Shown: positions 18,476 to 27,863, counted from the first letter of the stretch. The stretch is DNA of 54,413 bases from JBBIRM01 sp037441765 (GCA_037441765.1 JBBIRM010000006.1:1-54413); one strand, 5' to 3'. The notes: a model not told the origin generated them from the letters alone. Made by a program: numbers and translations.

Positions 18476-19468
18476 TCAAAGGGAAATTCCTTTCTTTATT
18501 TCAGATTCCCATTTCCCGCACCGATCCCCCCAATAGGAGATAGGCTTCTCTTCCACAATAAATTCTACAACCTCACAATGGTTTTCACAGTCTTTACAGA
18601 TAAAATTGAGAGTTCTGCATTTTATCTCTGAAACAACAAACCCCTTGAATTGGGTTTCAGCCCCATCCATCTTTTCTTTTGTTAAAAGGGCAGCCCCGAT
18701 TGCTCCCATGACATGATAGTATTGGGGAACCAATATCTCCTCCCCTAATTCTCTTTCAAAAGCCTTCCTGATCCCTTGATTGGCAGCAACTCCTCCTTGA
18801 AAGATGATGGGGCTCCGAATCTCTTTACCCTTCGCCACATTATTGAGGTAATTCCGTACAAGGGCGTCACAGAGGCCAGCGATGATATCATTCAGATGAC
18901 AGCCCATCTGTTGTTTGTGGATCATGTCTGATTCAGCAAAGACAGTACATCGGCCAGCGATCCTTACAGGTGATTCTGATCGAAGGGCATACTCCCCAAA
19001 GGCTTCAATAGGGACATTAAGGCGCAAGGCCTGTTGGTCTAGGAATGAACCTGTCCCTGCTGCACAAACAGTATTCATTCCAAAGTCGATGACCAATCCA
19101 TCCCGGATAATAATAATCTTTGAATCCTGTCCTCCAATCTCAAGCACCGTCCTCACCTCAGGATAGAAATGGATAGAGGCTACAGCGTGGGCGGTGATTT
19201 CATTCTTCACCACATCTGCTCCAACCAGAATACCAGTCAACTGCCTTGCACTTCCTGTTGTCCCTACTCCACAAATCTCCACTCCCTCTGGCAGACGTGC
19301 TTGAATCTCCTTTAACCCTTTTTGGACTGCCAATATGGGTTGGCCATGGGTGAGAAGGTACTGGTGACAAAGGACTCTCCCCTCCTGATCGATAACTGCA
19401 AGGTCGGTGCTGACAGACCCCACATCAATCCCAAGATAGCCTTTAACCTGATGCCCTCTCTTTTCCAT
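18476..19468 (-). CDS. CoA-dehydratase-type activase (BcrAD/BadFG ATPase, archerase)
   Basis: A 330-residue ATPase of the ASKHA fold, as in HgdC and BadFG. The phosphate-binding start is GIDVGSVSTDLAVID (about 13-27), and the adenosine-side motif is FQGGVAANQGIRKAF. Two cysteines that bridge the single [4Fe-4S] cluster of HgdC dimers correspond to C135 (VCAAGTGSFLD) and C174 (GRCTVFAESD), 39 residues apart as in HgdC. An added Cys-rich tail (CRTLNFICKDCENHC, later DRCGKWE) goes beyond the usual HgdC length and may bind another metal. It should use ATP to inject a strongly reducing electron into its partners, here presumably the four downstream proteins. It overlaps the upstream radical SAM gene by 26 nt. 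Confidence 0.88.
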   Translation of the reverse strand: MEKRGHQVKGYLGIDVGSVSTDLAVIDQEGRVLCHQYLLTHGQPILAVQKGLKEIQARLPEGVEICGVGTTGSARQLTGILVGADVVKNEITAHAVASIHFYPEVRTVLEIGGQDSKIIIIRDGLVIDFGMNTVCAAGTGSFLDQQALRLNVPIEAFGEYALRSESPVRIAGRCTVFAESDMIHKQQMGCHLNDIIAGLCDALVRNYLNNVAKGKEIRSPIIFQGGVAANQGIRKAFERELGEEILVPQYYHVMGAIGAALLTKEKMDGAETQFKGFVVSEIKCRTLNFICKDCENHCEVVEFIVEEKPISYWGDRCGKWESEIKKGISL

Positions 19469-20819
19469 AAATATTGCGTTTTAACTTCTCCCACTCTCGA
19501 TCGGCGATGACCCCATATTCTTTAGAATATTGGTCGATAGAACTCGAAAGGTGGCTAAAGAAAATTTCAGCACCCGGGTGGGTGAAATAGACCCCTGGTT
19601 GGCTGGCCATCTCTCTTCCAATTTGTGGAACATCAATCAACATACAGGGCCTGAGAAGGTTTTGAAGATAGGGCTGACGAGAACGAATCTTTCTGAAGAA
19701 TGGGGAATCGAGCACTTCAAGAAGGGTCTTTCCTTTGATATTGTCAGATGCAAAATGGCAAAAGACGCAGGGTTCAACATCCCCTCTTGCATTGATATGA
19801 AAATACATCTTTCCCCCAGCCATGCAACCATTGGTCAGCCTCCCATCGTTCCAGAAATCGACAAAGAGAACAGGTTTGGTTGCTCGGAAATGGACAAGGG
19901 CTTGTCTCAATTGGTCTCTCTGGGCCGGGGTTGGCATCCAGCGAAGATCTGGATTCCTTCCCACCGGAATGCACATGAAATACCAGATGAGAATAAGTCC
20001 TTGATCAATTAAGAAGTCGATAAAGGAATCACTGGTGAGGATATCTGTATTCTGCCGGGTTTGGGTTAGGGAACATGCAAAAAGGATTTTCGCCGCTCGT
20101 AGGAGTTCCATCCCCTTCATCAATTTCTTAAAATGTCCTTTACCCCTTCTCAGGTCTGTTTCCTCCTCGTAGCCTTCCATACTGATTGCAGGAGAGACAT
20201 TTCCGAGAGATGCCATTGTCTCCACAGTCTTCTCATCAAGAAGGCCTCCATGAGTAAAGACGTGGAAAAGCATACGAGGGTGCTCCCTGTAAATCTCAAT
20301 AAGATCTTCCCTCAGAAATGGTTCTCCTCCAAGGACGACCACCAGATGAATTCCCATCTCCTCAGCCTCTCTGAGAACCCGGTTGATCTCCTCTTTTTCT
20401 AATTCTTTTTCCTTCGAATAACTTCCTGCATAACAACCGTAACAGTTGAGATTACATCTCATCGTGGGACTGATAAGCATAGCCCGTGGAGGATAGTATC
20501 CTGTGCGGGCTTCAAATGCCCTTCTTCGATTGGTCCCCTCTAAGAATTGGTCGATTAAAAAGTGAACGATTCTTTGGCGTTGTTTCGGATTGGCCTCTTT
20601 GATGACCCTTCGGGCAATGTCAAGTGAAGGATGACCTTGCTTGAATAGTTCTCGAATCCAGCCGATCTTCACACGATAGGAATCCTTTTGAGGGATCTTT
20701 TCAGCGAGATAGGTTAGACGGATGAGATTCGCCTTAGAACTATTGGATAGGAGTGATAGGCCAATGGTTGTAAATTTGATTAAGGAGATTCTCTTCAAGT
20801 GAAAGATAGGATTTGCCAT
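19443..20819 (-). CDS. Radical SAM protein with C-terminal Cys region
   Basis: A 458-residue radical SAM enzyme, and the first gene of the overlapping train. The cluster cysteines are C122, C126 and C129 (MRCNLNCYGCYAG), preceded by an N-terminal helical extension of about 110 residues. A C-terminal region with NGCMAGGKMYFHINARGDVE and PCVFCHFASD resembles a SPASM-like auxiliary-cluster segment, seen in maturases and in HpnH-like proteins. No precursor peptide was found nearby, so a small-molecule or lipid substrate is as likely as a peptide. The 26-nt overlap with the activase gene suggests coupled translation. Confidence 0.83.
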   Translation of the reverse strand: MANPIFHLKRISLIKFTTIGLSLLSNSSKANLIRLTYLAEKIPQKDSYRVKIGWIRELFKQGHPSLDIARRVIKEANPKQRQRIVHFLIDQFLEGTNRRRAFEARTGYYPPRAMLISPTMRCNLNCYGCYAGSYSKEKELEKEEINRVLREAEEMGIHLVVVLGGEPFLREDLIEIYREHPRMLFHVFTHGGLLDEKTVETMASLGNVSPAISMEGYEEETDLRRGKGHFKKLMKGMELLRAAKILFACSLTQTRQNTDILTSDSFIDFLIDQGLILIWYFMCIPVGRNPDLRWMPTPAQRDQLRQALVHFRATKPVLFVDFWNDGRLTNGCMAGGKMYFHINARGDVEPCVFCHFASDNIKGKTLLEVLDSPFFRKIRSRQPYLQNLLRPCMLIDVPQIGREMASQPGVYFTHPGAEIFFSHLSSSIDQYSKEYGVIADREWEKLKRNIYGKERASG

Positions 20820-20891
20820 TTTTCATCACAATTTATTGAAAAGATTATCCTAAAAGAAAATGATTTTCAATCCCGCTATTTCCAAATCTAT

Positions 20892-21395
20892 TTAGGGAAG
20901 GTCATGTCCTGTGATCCTTTTGTACCCCTCTCTCGCCCTTAACCTAACTTTTCGGTTCGGGTCTTGATTTGCCACTTCTCTTAGGGCCTCCAGAGATGTA
21001 TGATCACCTAAAAAACCAAGAGCCCTTGCCGTAAATGCACGGATATATGGATCATTATCCTTTAGGAGATCGATTAAAATCGGTGTGGCTGATTTGTCTT
21101 TAGTATAACATAAGGGTTTATAATCCTCTTGCACCTTCTTACCGTATTCTTTTTTATTTGAGATTAAATATGCCTTTAAATTTGCAAAGTTTTCAATTAC
21201 TCTAACCCTAAAGTCCGATCTCTTTTCTGGAGTAAGATCTTTAATTAGATTAAAAACCTTTTCAATCTCATTTTCCCTGATCATCCTTGAACCATTTTCA
21301 ATCAGTAAAGAGAATTTCTCCGAGGTTTCTTGTGCAAAAACAATAGGGTAGTTTAATAGTAGAAGAAGAATGAAAAATGTAAACTTCCTGATCAT
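20892..21395 (-). CDS. Secreted HEAT-repeat protein
   Basis: I place the start at ATG 21393-21395, which follows an AAAGGAGG ribosome-binding site and opens a good signal peptide (MIRKFTFFILLLLLNYPIVFA); the longer reading frame upstream lacks these. The mature part is helical, and the last 55 residues form HEAT-type repeats (PYIRAFTARALGFLGD and RKVRLRAREGYKRITG). Such repeats usually mediate protein contacts. It lies 72 bp upstream of the radical SAM gene on the same strand, so it could be the first gene of that transcript, but nothing else ties it to the pathway. Confidence 0.8.
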   Translation of the reverse strand: MIRKFTFFILLLLLNYPIVFAQETSEKFSLLIENGSRMIRENEIEKVFNLIKDLTPEKRSDFRVRVIENFANLKAYLISNKKEYGKKVQEDYKPLCYTKDKSATPILIDLLKDNDPYIRAFTARALGFLGDHTSLEALREVANQDPNRKVRLRAREGYKRITGHDLP

Positions 21396-21471
21396 TCCCC
21401 AATCCTCCTTTCTATTGAGCCTAATAGTAAATACGCACCCAAATTTTAAACTCTTAACAGAATTTTGTAGG

Positions 21472-21529
21472 GCAAGGCTTAAGCCTTGCATTTGAAATGA
21501 AAGAATGATTTGCAGGCCTAAAAGCCTGC
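21472..21529. repeat. Tandem palindromic hairpins downstream of DUF2207 gene
   Basis: A perfect 18-bp palindrome, GCAAGGCTTAAGCCTTGC (21472-21489), is preceded by GTAGG and followed by a second hairpin, GCAGGC-CTAAAA-GCCTGC (21512-21529). They belong to the same GTAGGGCAAGG family as the other REP-like units. They follow the DUF2207 stop and could protect or end its mRNA, although no clear T-run follows. Confidence 0.7.
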
Positions 21530-21573
21530 CTCTATAAGACTTGTTAGAATGAAATTCTCAAATTTAATTTCTT

Positions 21574-23313
21574 TTACCAGCTTCCCCCACCACCTCCTCC
21601 GAAGCCTCCTCCAGAAAATCCACCCCCTCTAAAGCCACCACCTCCTCCACTACCACTTCCCCTCGGTGCGGAAAACATATTGGAGGATAGGTTTGAAGTC
21701 ATCGAATTGATGGAATGGGTAAAGGCGTAGGGGCTGAATGTTCTAAATCCTGATGGAGCAATATACCAGGTGGGGGGCTCCTGATAGATCCCCTCAAATG
21801 CCTCCGCCCAATTATCCACCACATCGAGGGCCATGGCATAGGGCAAGAATTTAGAAAAGAGATTTTTGTCTCCCATCCTCTCGATTCTGTCTTTTTCTGC
21901 TCGTTTCATAAATTCCTGAAATCCAAGGGTCTCCATATAGGCTAATGCCCCTGCCCTCGTCTTTGCAGGCATGAAATTCCCGATGACAAAAACCGGAAGC
22001 CCTGTCAATATGCAAGCAACCACGTTTTTCCCCGTGAAGTTAGAAGTAAGAAAGGCAAGCGCAAAAATCCCAAAGACCACAATAATGATTCCTGCAATTC
22101 GATAGGAATTTCTTACCTTTTCAGGATCGCTAAGAAAATATTTCTTTCTGATAAGTTCCCCATAGAGCGTTTTTTTCAATGCAGGCAGGTTGGTGTAGAA
22201 TTTATTTTTCAAACTCGAAACAGAAAGACGGGATGGAGAGAATGAGAAGAGGCATCTCATCAATTCATCTTCAAAAGCGCTGAGATGGGTATCTGGATCT
22301 TTTACTTTTATAAGATTATAATCAGTTCGGTTAAAAATTAATCCTTCTTTTTTCATCTCTTCAATCTGTAGATATCCCTTGACAGCGAGTCCAACTATAG
22401 TTGACGTGATATCTCTCGGATCTATCTTCTCGTCTATTAGTGTTCCGACCTCTGCTGGGTTGAGGGGAACATTGTTAAATTTAGGGGGACCATACATCAC
22501 GGTTACAGATTCTCTTACCCTCGGGTCTCTTCCCTTCCGATACCAGCGGTTAATCATATAGAGGAAAGAAAAAACAGGAAGTAAGAATACCCAGTTCTCT
22601 TCGATATGGATAGCCCACAGAAATCTCTTCCAGGAAGGAGGAGGGTGGACCAGCCCTTTATCCCATCCAAAGACAATGGTTAATCCCTCACCCATCCGAA
22701 GGCTTCTTTTAGTGAAAAACTTTCCAGTATTATCATAGGATTCATAAACACATTCCTCTGTGGAACCATGGACTCCCTCAAAACCGGTAACCATTAATTT
22801 CTGGCTCCTATTTTTTGTGGCCAAATATACCGTTGCTGAGGCTTCTTTGATAGGGGCCCTCCAGAAGTGGCCAGTCACATTCCAATATAATTCATCGTGA
22901 TCATCGAAAAAAAGAATTACATTTTCGACTTTATAGGTAATCACATAGCTCTGTTTACCTCTAACGTATCTTTTAGGATCACCGATTCTGATATGAATTG
23001 TTGTCCCTTCCTTCTTAACCTTGTACTTCAAGGGCTTTCCCGAATGATCAACTACGGATAACACTTTTGTAGGGGTTGAAATAACTTTTCCAAATTCGTC
23101 TCGATATTTGAAAGGGATCTCTCGATAAATCCCATGCCTCAATTGATGGAATTCCACATCGATGGTCTCAGTGACAGAGATAGAGGAATCTTCATAGATC
23201 ATAATACTGGAGTGAAATCTATTGATGGTGAAGTACTGAGCAAAGGCAGAGGCTGGGAATAATAGATTAAGGCTGAGGAAAGCAAAAAGAAGAAATTTGT
23301 GAAATATTTTCAT
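21574..23313 (-). CDS. DUF2207 membrane protein with Gly-rich tail
   Basis: The start chosen is the ATG that opens the signal peptide (MKIFHKFLLFAFLSLNLLFP), with GGAG 11 nt upstream; the frame is open 20 codons further. A DUF2207 extracytoplasmic domain (about 25-220; FHSSIMIYEDSSISVTETID) is followed by a membrane segment near 240, a cytoplasmic region, and two more membrane segments near 415-455. The tail is rich in Gly, Ser and Trp, ending GGGFGGGGGGSW, as is usual for this family. It lies 87 bp downstream of lemA. LemA-DUF2207 pairs are common and poorly understood, with proposed envelope roles. Confidence 0.88.
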   Translation of the reverse strand: MKIFHKFLLFAFLSLNLLFPASAFAQYFTINRFHSSIMIYEDSSISVTETIDVEFHQLRHGIYREIPFKYRDEFGKVISTPTKVLSVVDHSGKPLKYKVKKEGTTIHIRIGDPKRYVRGKQSYVITYKVENVILFFDDHDELYWNVTGHFWRAPIKEASATVYLATKNRSQKLMVTGFEGVHGSTEECVYESYDNTGKFFTKRSLRMGEGLTIVFGWDKGLVHPPPSWKRFLWAIHIEENWVFLLPVFSFLYMINRWYRKGRDPRVRESVTVMYGPPKFNNVPLNPAEVGTLIDEKIDPRDITSTIVGLAVKGYLQIEEMKKEGLIFNRTDYNLIKVKDPDTHLSAFEDELMRCLFSFSPSRLSVSSLKNKFYTNLPALKKTLYGELIRKKYFLSDPEKVRNSYRIAGIIIVVFGIFALAFLTSNFTGKNVVACILTGLPVFVIGNFMPAKTRAGALAYMETLGFQEFMKRAEKDRIERMGDKNLFSKFLPYAMALDVVDNWAEAFEGIYQEPPTWYIAPSGFRTFSPYAFTHSINSMTSNLSSNMFSAPRGSGSGGGGGFRGGGFSGGGFGGGGGGSW

Positions 23314-23344
23314 TTTTTGTTTATCTCCGTATTCATCCCACTCT

Positions 23345-23368
23345 CCCCTCTTATAGAATAGAGAGGGG
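23345..23368 (-). other. Intergenic hairpin between lemA and DUF2207 gene
   Basis: CCCCTCT and AGAGGGG form a 7-bp stem around a 10-nt AT-rich loop in the 87-bp spacer. There is no T-run, so it may moderate or stabilise the two-gene message rather than end it. Confidence 0.45.
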
Positions 23369-23400
23369 TACAAAATTAAGCGTTTGACAGACCGAATTGG

Positions 23401-23955
23401 TCAAAAGCTCACTTTCACGGGTCTTCTCTCCATCTCGGGCGACTCGAGTTGAAATAGTTCTGCCTGCTTAAAATTGAAAATTGATGCAACGAGATTGGAT
23501 GGAAAAGACTCGATTAGAATATTAAAATCCCTAACCACAGCATTGTAATAACGCCTTGCATACTCAATGTTGTTCTCCAGTTCCTGGAGCTGGGTTTGGA
23601 GTTGAATAAAATTTTGATTTGCCTTCAGTTCTGGATAGGCCTCAGCCACTGCGAAGAGACTCTTTAATGTATCCCTGATCATATTCTCTGCCTTTGCCAT
23701 CTCTGCAGGAGTGGCTGCTTTTAGGGCAAGGGTTCTTGCCTCGGTCACTTTTTCAAAAACCGTCTTCTCGTGTGAGGCATATCCCTTAACCGTCTCTACC
23801 AGATTGGGCACAAGGTCAAAACGCTTCTTACACTGGACATCGATATCTGACCAGGAGGACCTGACCGTGTTTCTGAGCCGGATCAGTTTATTGTAAATAG
23901 TAATCACCCCAATGATCAGAATAGCAATAATTATTAGAATAATCCAGATAGCCAT
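23401..23955 (-). CDS. lemA: LemA family protein
   Basis: A 184-residue LemA protein: an N-terminal membrane segment (about 2-22) and then the family signature NKLIRLRNTVRSSWSDIDVQ, followed by CKKRFDLVPNLVETVKGYAS and long coiled-coil-like helices, ending with ESPEMERRPVKVSF. A strong GGAGGGGAGAG ribosome-binding site precedes the ATG. It is the first gene of a pair with the DUF2207 protein. The molecular function is not established for the family. Confidence 0.93.
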   Translation of the reverse strand: MAIWIILIIIAILIIGVITIYNKLIRLRNTVRSSWSDIDVQCKKRFDLVPNLVETVKGYASHEKTVFEKVTEARTLALKAATPAEMAKAENMIRDTLKSLFAVAEAYPELKANQNFIQLQTQLQELENNIEYARRYYNAVVRDFNILIESFPSNLVASIFNFKQAELFQLESPEMERRPVKVSF

Positions 23956-24036
23956 CTCTCCCCTCCTGAATTTGATTTATATTAAGATTACAGAATTTAT
24001 GAAATTTATTCAAGTTTTACTTTTTGAGGGGCCTAC

Positions 24037-24064
24037 TTGTTTTATCCTCATAAAATGTGATAAT
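24037..24064 (+). promoter_or_regulatory. Putative promoter of leucyl aminopeptidase gene
   Basis: TTGTTT (24037-24042) and an extended -10, TGTGATAAT (hexamer 24059-24064), are 16 nt apart and lie about 70 bp before the ATG at 24136. It is the only convincing pair in the divergent lemA/pepA spacer. Confidence 0.4.
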
Positions 24065-24135
24065 AATCATTCATCTACAATATTGTTTAAAGATTTCTAA
24101 GGCTTCCTTTTTGGAAGGAATAGGAAAGGAGAACT

Positions 24136-25629
24136 ATGGAATTCAAAGTTGATAAAGGAAAGTCAGAAGAGTATCCATGCGAACTTCTACTTCTCTTCTC
24201 TTTTGAATCCCCCGAGACTTTGGAAGGTCCTCTTTTGAATGTAGATCGACGATGGAAAGGGTTCGTATCCGATTTGTTGAAGGAAGGGGACTTCCGTGGA
24301 GAGTTATTCCAGTGCAGGCTTCTATATACCCACGGTTCTATCCCTGCCAAAAGGGTTCTCCTTACCGGGCTGGGGAAGAGGGATGAATTTAACTTAGAGA
24401 CATGGAGGGGAGCTTCTTCAAAGGCTGGACAGTTTGTTCGCGACTTAGGATTTAAGCAACTCGTCTTCCAAATAAGTAGAATTGAGAGTTATTCTGAGGG
24501 AGAGCTAACAGAATCATTTGTGACCGGTCTCGTGCTCGGAACCTACCAATATAGAGAATTTAAGACTGTTGAGGGAGAAAAAAATAGAGAGATAAAAGAG
24601 GTTATTCTTCTTGGAGAAACAGAAAAGGAATTGGAATTTATCCATGAAGGATTAAGATTGGGCAGTGTCATTTCAGAAGCAGTTTGTCAGGCAAGAGATT
24701 GGGTCAATGCACCCAGCAATCAGGTAACCCCCACCTTTTTGGCCCAGAAAGCTCAAGAGATTGCAAAAGAGCATGGGATGGAGATCCAGGTATTAAACTT
24801 GGATCAGGCAGAGGCGCTCGGCATGGGAGCATTTGTTGCAGTGGCCAAGGGAAGCAGAGAACCCAGCAAGTTTATCATCATGGAGTATAATAAGGGAAAA
24901 GATCTGGATAGGATTTTACTAGTGGGGAAAGGTATTACCTTTGATAGTGGTGGGATTTCAATAAAACCTTCTGAGAAGATGGAGAGGATGAAAGATGATA
25001 TGTCAGGAGCGGCTGCAGTACTTGCAACCCTGAAAGCAGCCTCCGAGCTTCAAATCCCCCTTCATCTTATTGGCATACTTCCCCTAACAGAAAATCTACC
25101 AAGTGGAAAGGCTTATAAACCAGGAGATATCTTGAAAACCCTTTCTGGCCAGACAGTAGAGGTGATCAGCACTGATGCGGAGGGAAGACTTATCCTCTCC
25201 GATGCTCTAACCTATGGGTTGAAGTATCAGCCAAAGGCGATCATTGATCTGGCTACACTGACAGGCGCCTGCGTCATCGCTCTCGGAGATTACGTGATCG
25301 GTCTCTTTGGAAATGACGAGGCTCTTTTAAGGCGCATCCAGGAGGCTTCTGCCAAGACTGGGGAGAAGGTCTGGCAATTACCCCTCTGGGAGGAGTATTT
25401 TGAAAATCTGAAGAGTGATGTAGCAGATTTTAGAAATGTTGGGACAAGGTCTGCAGGAGCCATCAATGGGGCAATCTTCTTGAGCAAATTTGTAGGGAAG
25501 ACACCCTGGGTTCACCTCGATATCGCCGGGCCTGCCTATATCGAAAAAGATAGACCTTATATTCCAAAGGGGGGAACAGGGGTAGGAGTGAGGTTATTGA
25601 TCCAATTGCTTAGAGATTGGAGCAGTTAA
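24136..25629 (+). CDS. pepA: Leucyl aminopeptidase (M17)
   Basis: A 497-residue M17 cytosolic aminopeptidase of normal length, with a variable N-domain (1-160) and a catalytic C-domain. The metal- and catalysis-linked blocks are present: VGKGITFDSGGISIKPS, MKDDMSGAAAVLAT and the near-invariant STDAEGRLILSDAL (NTDAEGRL in most relatives). It releases N-terminal residues from peptides using two metal ions. A GGAAAGGAGAA ribosome-binding site precedes the ATG. The gene is on its own strand block with the heme genes, separated from hemE by 150 bp in which I see no gene. Confidence 0.94.
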   Translation: MEFKVDKGKSEEYPCELLLLFSFESPETLEGPLLNVDRRWKGFVSDLLKEGDFRGELFQCRLLYTHGSIPAKRVLLTGLGKRDEFNLETWRGASSKAGQFVRDLGFKQLVFQISRIESYSEGELTESFVTGLVLGTYQYREFKTVEGEKNREIKEVILLGETEKELEFIHEGLRLGSVISEAVCQARDWVNAPSNQVTPTFLAQKAQEIAKEHGMEIQVLNLDQAEALGMGAFVAVAKGSREPSKFIIMEYNKGKDLDRILLVGKGITFDSGGISIKPSEKMERMKDDMSGAAAVLATLKAASELQIPLHLIGILPLTENLPSGKAYKPGDILKTLSGQTVEVISTDAEGRLILSDALTYGLKYQPKAIIDLATLTGACVIALGDYVIGLFGNDEALLRRIQEASAKTGEKVWQLPLWEEYFENLKSDVADFRNVGTRSAGAINGAIFLSKFVGKTPWVHLDIAGPAYIEKDRPYIPKGGTGVGVRLLIQLLRDWSS

Positions 25630-25779
25630 AATCTCAATAACTAAATTCCTTCGTTCAGAAAGGTCAAAATAAATCCCATATTAGATAATCAAACTAGGCT
25701 TTAGTTTAGCAAATTGGATATGGCTATTATTCCATTGTTGGTGGTTGATCATTGGTGATCGATTATAGAAAATTGAATT

Positions 25780-26838
25780 ATGAAAAATACTGATGTTCAA
25801 TATCCATTCCTAAGGGCTTGCAGAAGGGAACCAACATCCTATACACCCATCTGGTTGATGAGGCAGGCAGGACGATACTTGAAGGAGTATCGAGCGCTAC
25901 GTAGGAGGTATTCGTTTCTGGAGATGTGTAGAAACCCAGAGATTGCTGCTGAAGTTACACTCCTTCCTATTAAAAAATTTAATCTTGATGCGGCAATAGT
26001 TTTCTCCGATATCCTTATTCCATTAGAACCAATGGGGATTGAATTAGAATTTACGAAAGGGGAGGGTCCCATTATACCCCATCCCATCCGAGAGATGAAC
26101 CAAATTGAGAGACTCCGGACCATTGAGCCTGAAGAGGATATTCCCTTTCTTTTAAAGACAATTAGAATAGTTCGGCATGAGTTGGAGGGGAAGGTCCCTT
26201 TGATAGGGTTTTCGGGAGCTCCATTTACTCTCGCAAGTTACATCATCGAAGGTGGTCATTCCAAAAGCTACCTGATCACCAAAGGGATGATGTATCGAAA
26301 TCCATCGGCATGGTCTTCCTTGATGGAAAAACTCTCAGAGGTCTTAATCTCTCACCTCAATGCGCAGATTCGTTCAGGGGTTCAGGCCCTTCAGATCTTT
26401 GACTCCTGGGTAGGGTGTCTGAGCCCAAGGGATTATGAAGATTATGTCCTTCCATTTTCGAAAAAAGTGATCGCAGGCCTGGACAAAGGCGTTCCTCTCA
26501 TTCACTTTGCTACCTGCTGTTCAACCTTGCTTGAGAGGATGAAGGAAGCAGGAGGAGACATCATCGGTGTGGATTGGCGGATCGATCTTCAAGAGGCGTG
26601 GAAACGCATAGGCTATGATGTAGGGATTCAGGGTAACCTTGATCCAGCGGTTTTATTGGGGCCCATTGATTTAATCAGGAAAGAAGTGAAACGAATACTA
26701 AATCAAGCCAAAGGAAGGCCAGGACATATTTTTAATTTGGGTCACGGCATTTTACCCAAAACCCCTGTCGATCATGTGGAGGCTTTAATCGATATAGTCC
26801 ATGAATATAGTTCACAGGTCATAAAGGAAAGAGGGTAA
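25780..26838 (+). CDS. hemE: Uroporphyrinogen decarboxylase
   Basis: A 352-residue HemE of standard length. The first signature, PIWLMRQAGRY with R28 and R32, binds substrate carboxylates. The second signature region GFSGAPFTLASYIIEGG and FDSWVGCLSPRDY are clear. It turns uroporphyrinogen III into coproporphyrinogen III in the cytoplasm. It is followed by hemH after 51 bp and then hemG, which together form a late heme gene set. Confidence 0.95.
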   Translation: MKNTDVQYPFLRACRREPTSYTPIWLMRQAGRYLKEYRALRRRYSFLEMCRNPEIAAEVTLLPIKKFNLDAAIVFSDILIPLEPMGIELEFTKGEGPIIPHPIREMNQIERLRTIEPEEDIPFLLKTIRIVRHELEGKVPLIGFSGAPFTLASYIIEGGHSKSYLITKGMMYRNPSAWSSLMEKLSEVLISHLNAQIRSGVQALQIFDSWVGCLSPRDYEDYVLPFSKKVIAGLDKGVPLIHFATCCSTLLERMKEAGGDIIGVDWRIDLQEAWKRIGYDVGIQGNLDPAVLLGPIDLIRKEVKRILNQAKGRPGHIFNLGHGILPKTPVDHVEALIDIVHEYSSQVIKERG

Positions 26839-26889
26839 AGGTTTAAAACTCCATTTTGATAAGTAGTTCCTTTTTTTTCAAAAGAAATT

Positions 26890-27804
26890 ATGAAAGCTCT
26901 ACTCCTTTTAGCCTTTGGAGGTCCAGGTTCTCTAAGTGAGGTTGAATCCTTTTTAACGCACCTCTTTAAAAAAAAACCATCTCAAGAACAAATAGAGAGA
27001 GTAAAAGAACGTTATCGTTTCATAGGGGGTTCTTCTCCTCTACCCGAGATTACACGACGTCAGGCTATGGCCTTAGAAAAAAAACTGAATTTGAAGGGAT
27101 ATTCATTCAAATCTTACGTTGGTTTTCGGTATGGAAAACCACTTATTGAAGAGACATTAAGAGAGATCATTCAAAATGGGATCAGGGAAGTTTTTGCAAT
27201 TCCAATGGTGCCTCTTCGTTCACGATATAGCACAGGGGTCTATCGAGAAGAGTTAAATCGGTCAAACAAGGTGCTTGGGACTCAATTAGAAATTCATTTC
27301 ATTGAGGGGTGGCATTGCCATCCGCTATTCTTAGGAGCAGTGGTAGAGAGGATTGAAGAGGGGTTAAAACAATTTTCTCAGGAAGAAAGAAGGAAAATAC
27401 ACCTCATCTTCACCGCCCATAGCCTTCCTGAATCAGTCGTGAAGAATGATCCTTATCTCGGAGAGATGAAAGAAACGGTCAAGGAAGTTCTGAAAAAGAT
27501 TGAACCATTTCACTGGCATGTGGCCTTCCAAAGCCAAGGTGGTGGACCCGAGAGATGGATTTGTCCCGATGTGGAATCTCTCTTAGAAGAGTTAAGAGAA
27601 GTTCGTGTTGAGAAAGTTCTGGTTGTTCCCATTGGATTTGTGTCAGATCATATCGAGGTTCTCTATGACATCGATATTCTTTATCGGGAAAAGGCTCAAT
27701 CCTTGGGAATAGTTTTGAAAAGGGCCCCTTCTCTTAATGATTCTGAGCCTTTTATTGAGGCTTTGGCAAGCGTTGTGGAAGAACAAATCCAAAAATTCAA
27801 ATGA
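26890..27804 (+). CDS. hemH: Ferrochelatase
   Basis: A 304-residue ferrochelatase. The metal-site His is H177 in FTAHSLPE and the partner Glu is in VSDHIEVLYDID (E256). FQSQGGGPERWICP matches the family's substrate loop. Genes of this clade, next to hemE and a HemY-type oxidase, fit the protoporphyrin-dependent route; some relatives insert iron into coproporphyrin III instead, and sequence by eye does not settle which. The start is an ATG 51 bp after hemE. Confidence 0.93.
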   Translation: MKALLLLAFGGPGSLSEVESFLTHLFKKKPSQEQIERVKERYRFIGGSSPLPEITRRQAMALEKKLNLKGYSFKSYVGFRYGKPLIEETLREIIQNGIREVFAIPMVPLRSRYSTGVYREELNRSNKVLGTQLEIHFIEGWHCHPLFLGAVVERIEEGLKQFSQEERRKIHLIFTAHSLPESVVKNDPYLGEMKETVKEVLKKIEPFHWHVAFQSQGGGPERWICPDVESLLEELREVRVEKVLVVPIGFVSDHIEVLYDIDILYREKAQSLGIVLKRAPSLNDSEPFIEALASVVEEQIQKFK

Positions 27805-27863
27805 AAGGATATTAGAGGGCCTGGATATCAGGTTAAAGAATTATTTCTGGTGTTGGAGAATTC

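Noticed and set aside
14342..19468. Genuine 2-hydroxyacyl-CoA dehydratase (HgdAB) or benzoyl-CoA reductase
   Set aside because: The four partners resemble the activase-associated DUF2229/COG3581 groups rather than catalytic HgdA/HgdB or BcrB/C, and no CoA transferase or ligase is nearby.
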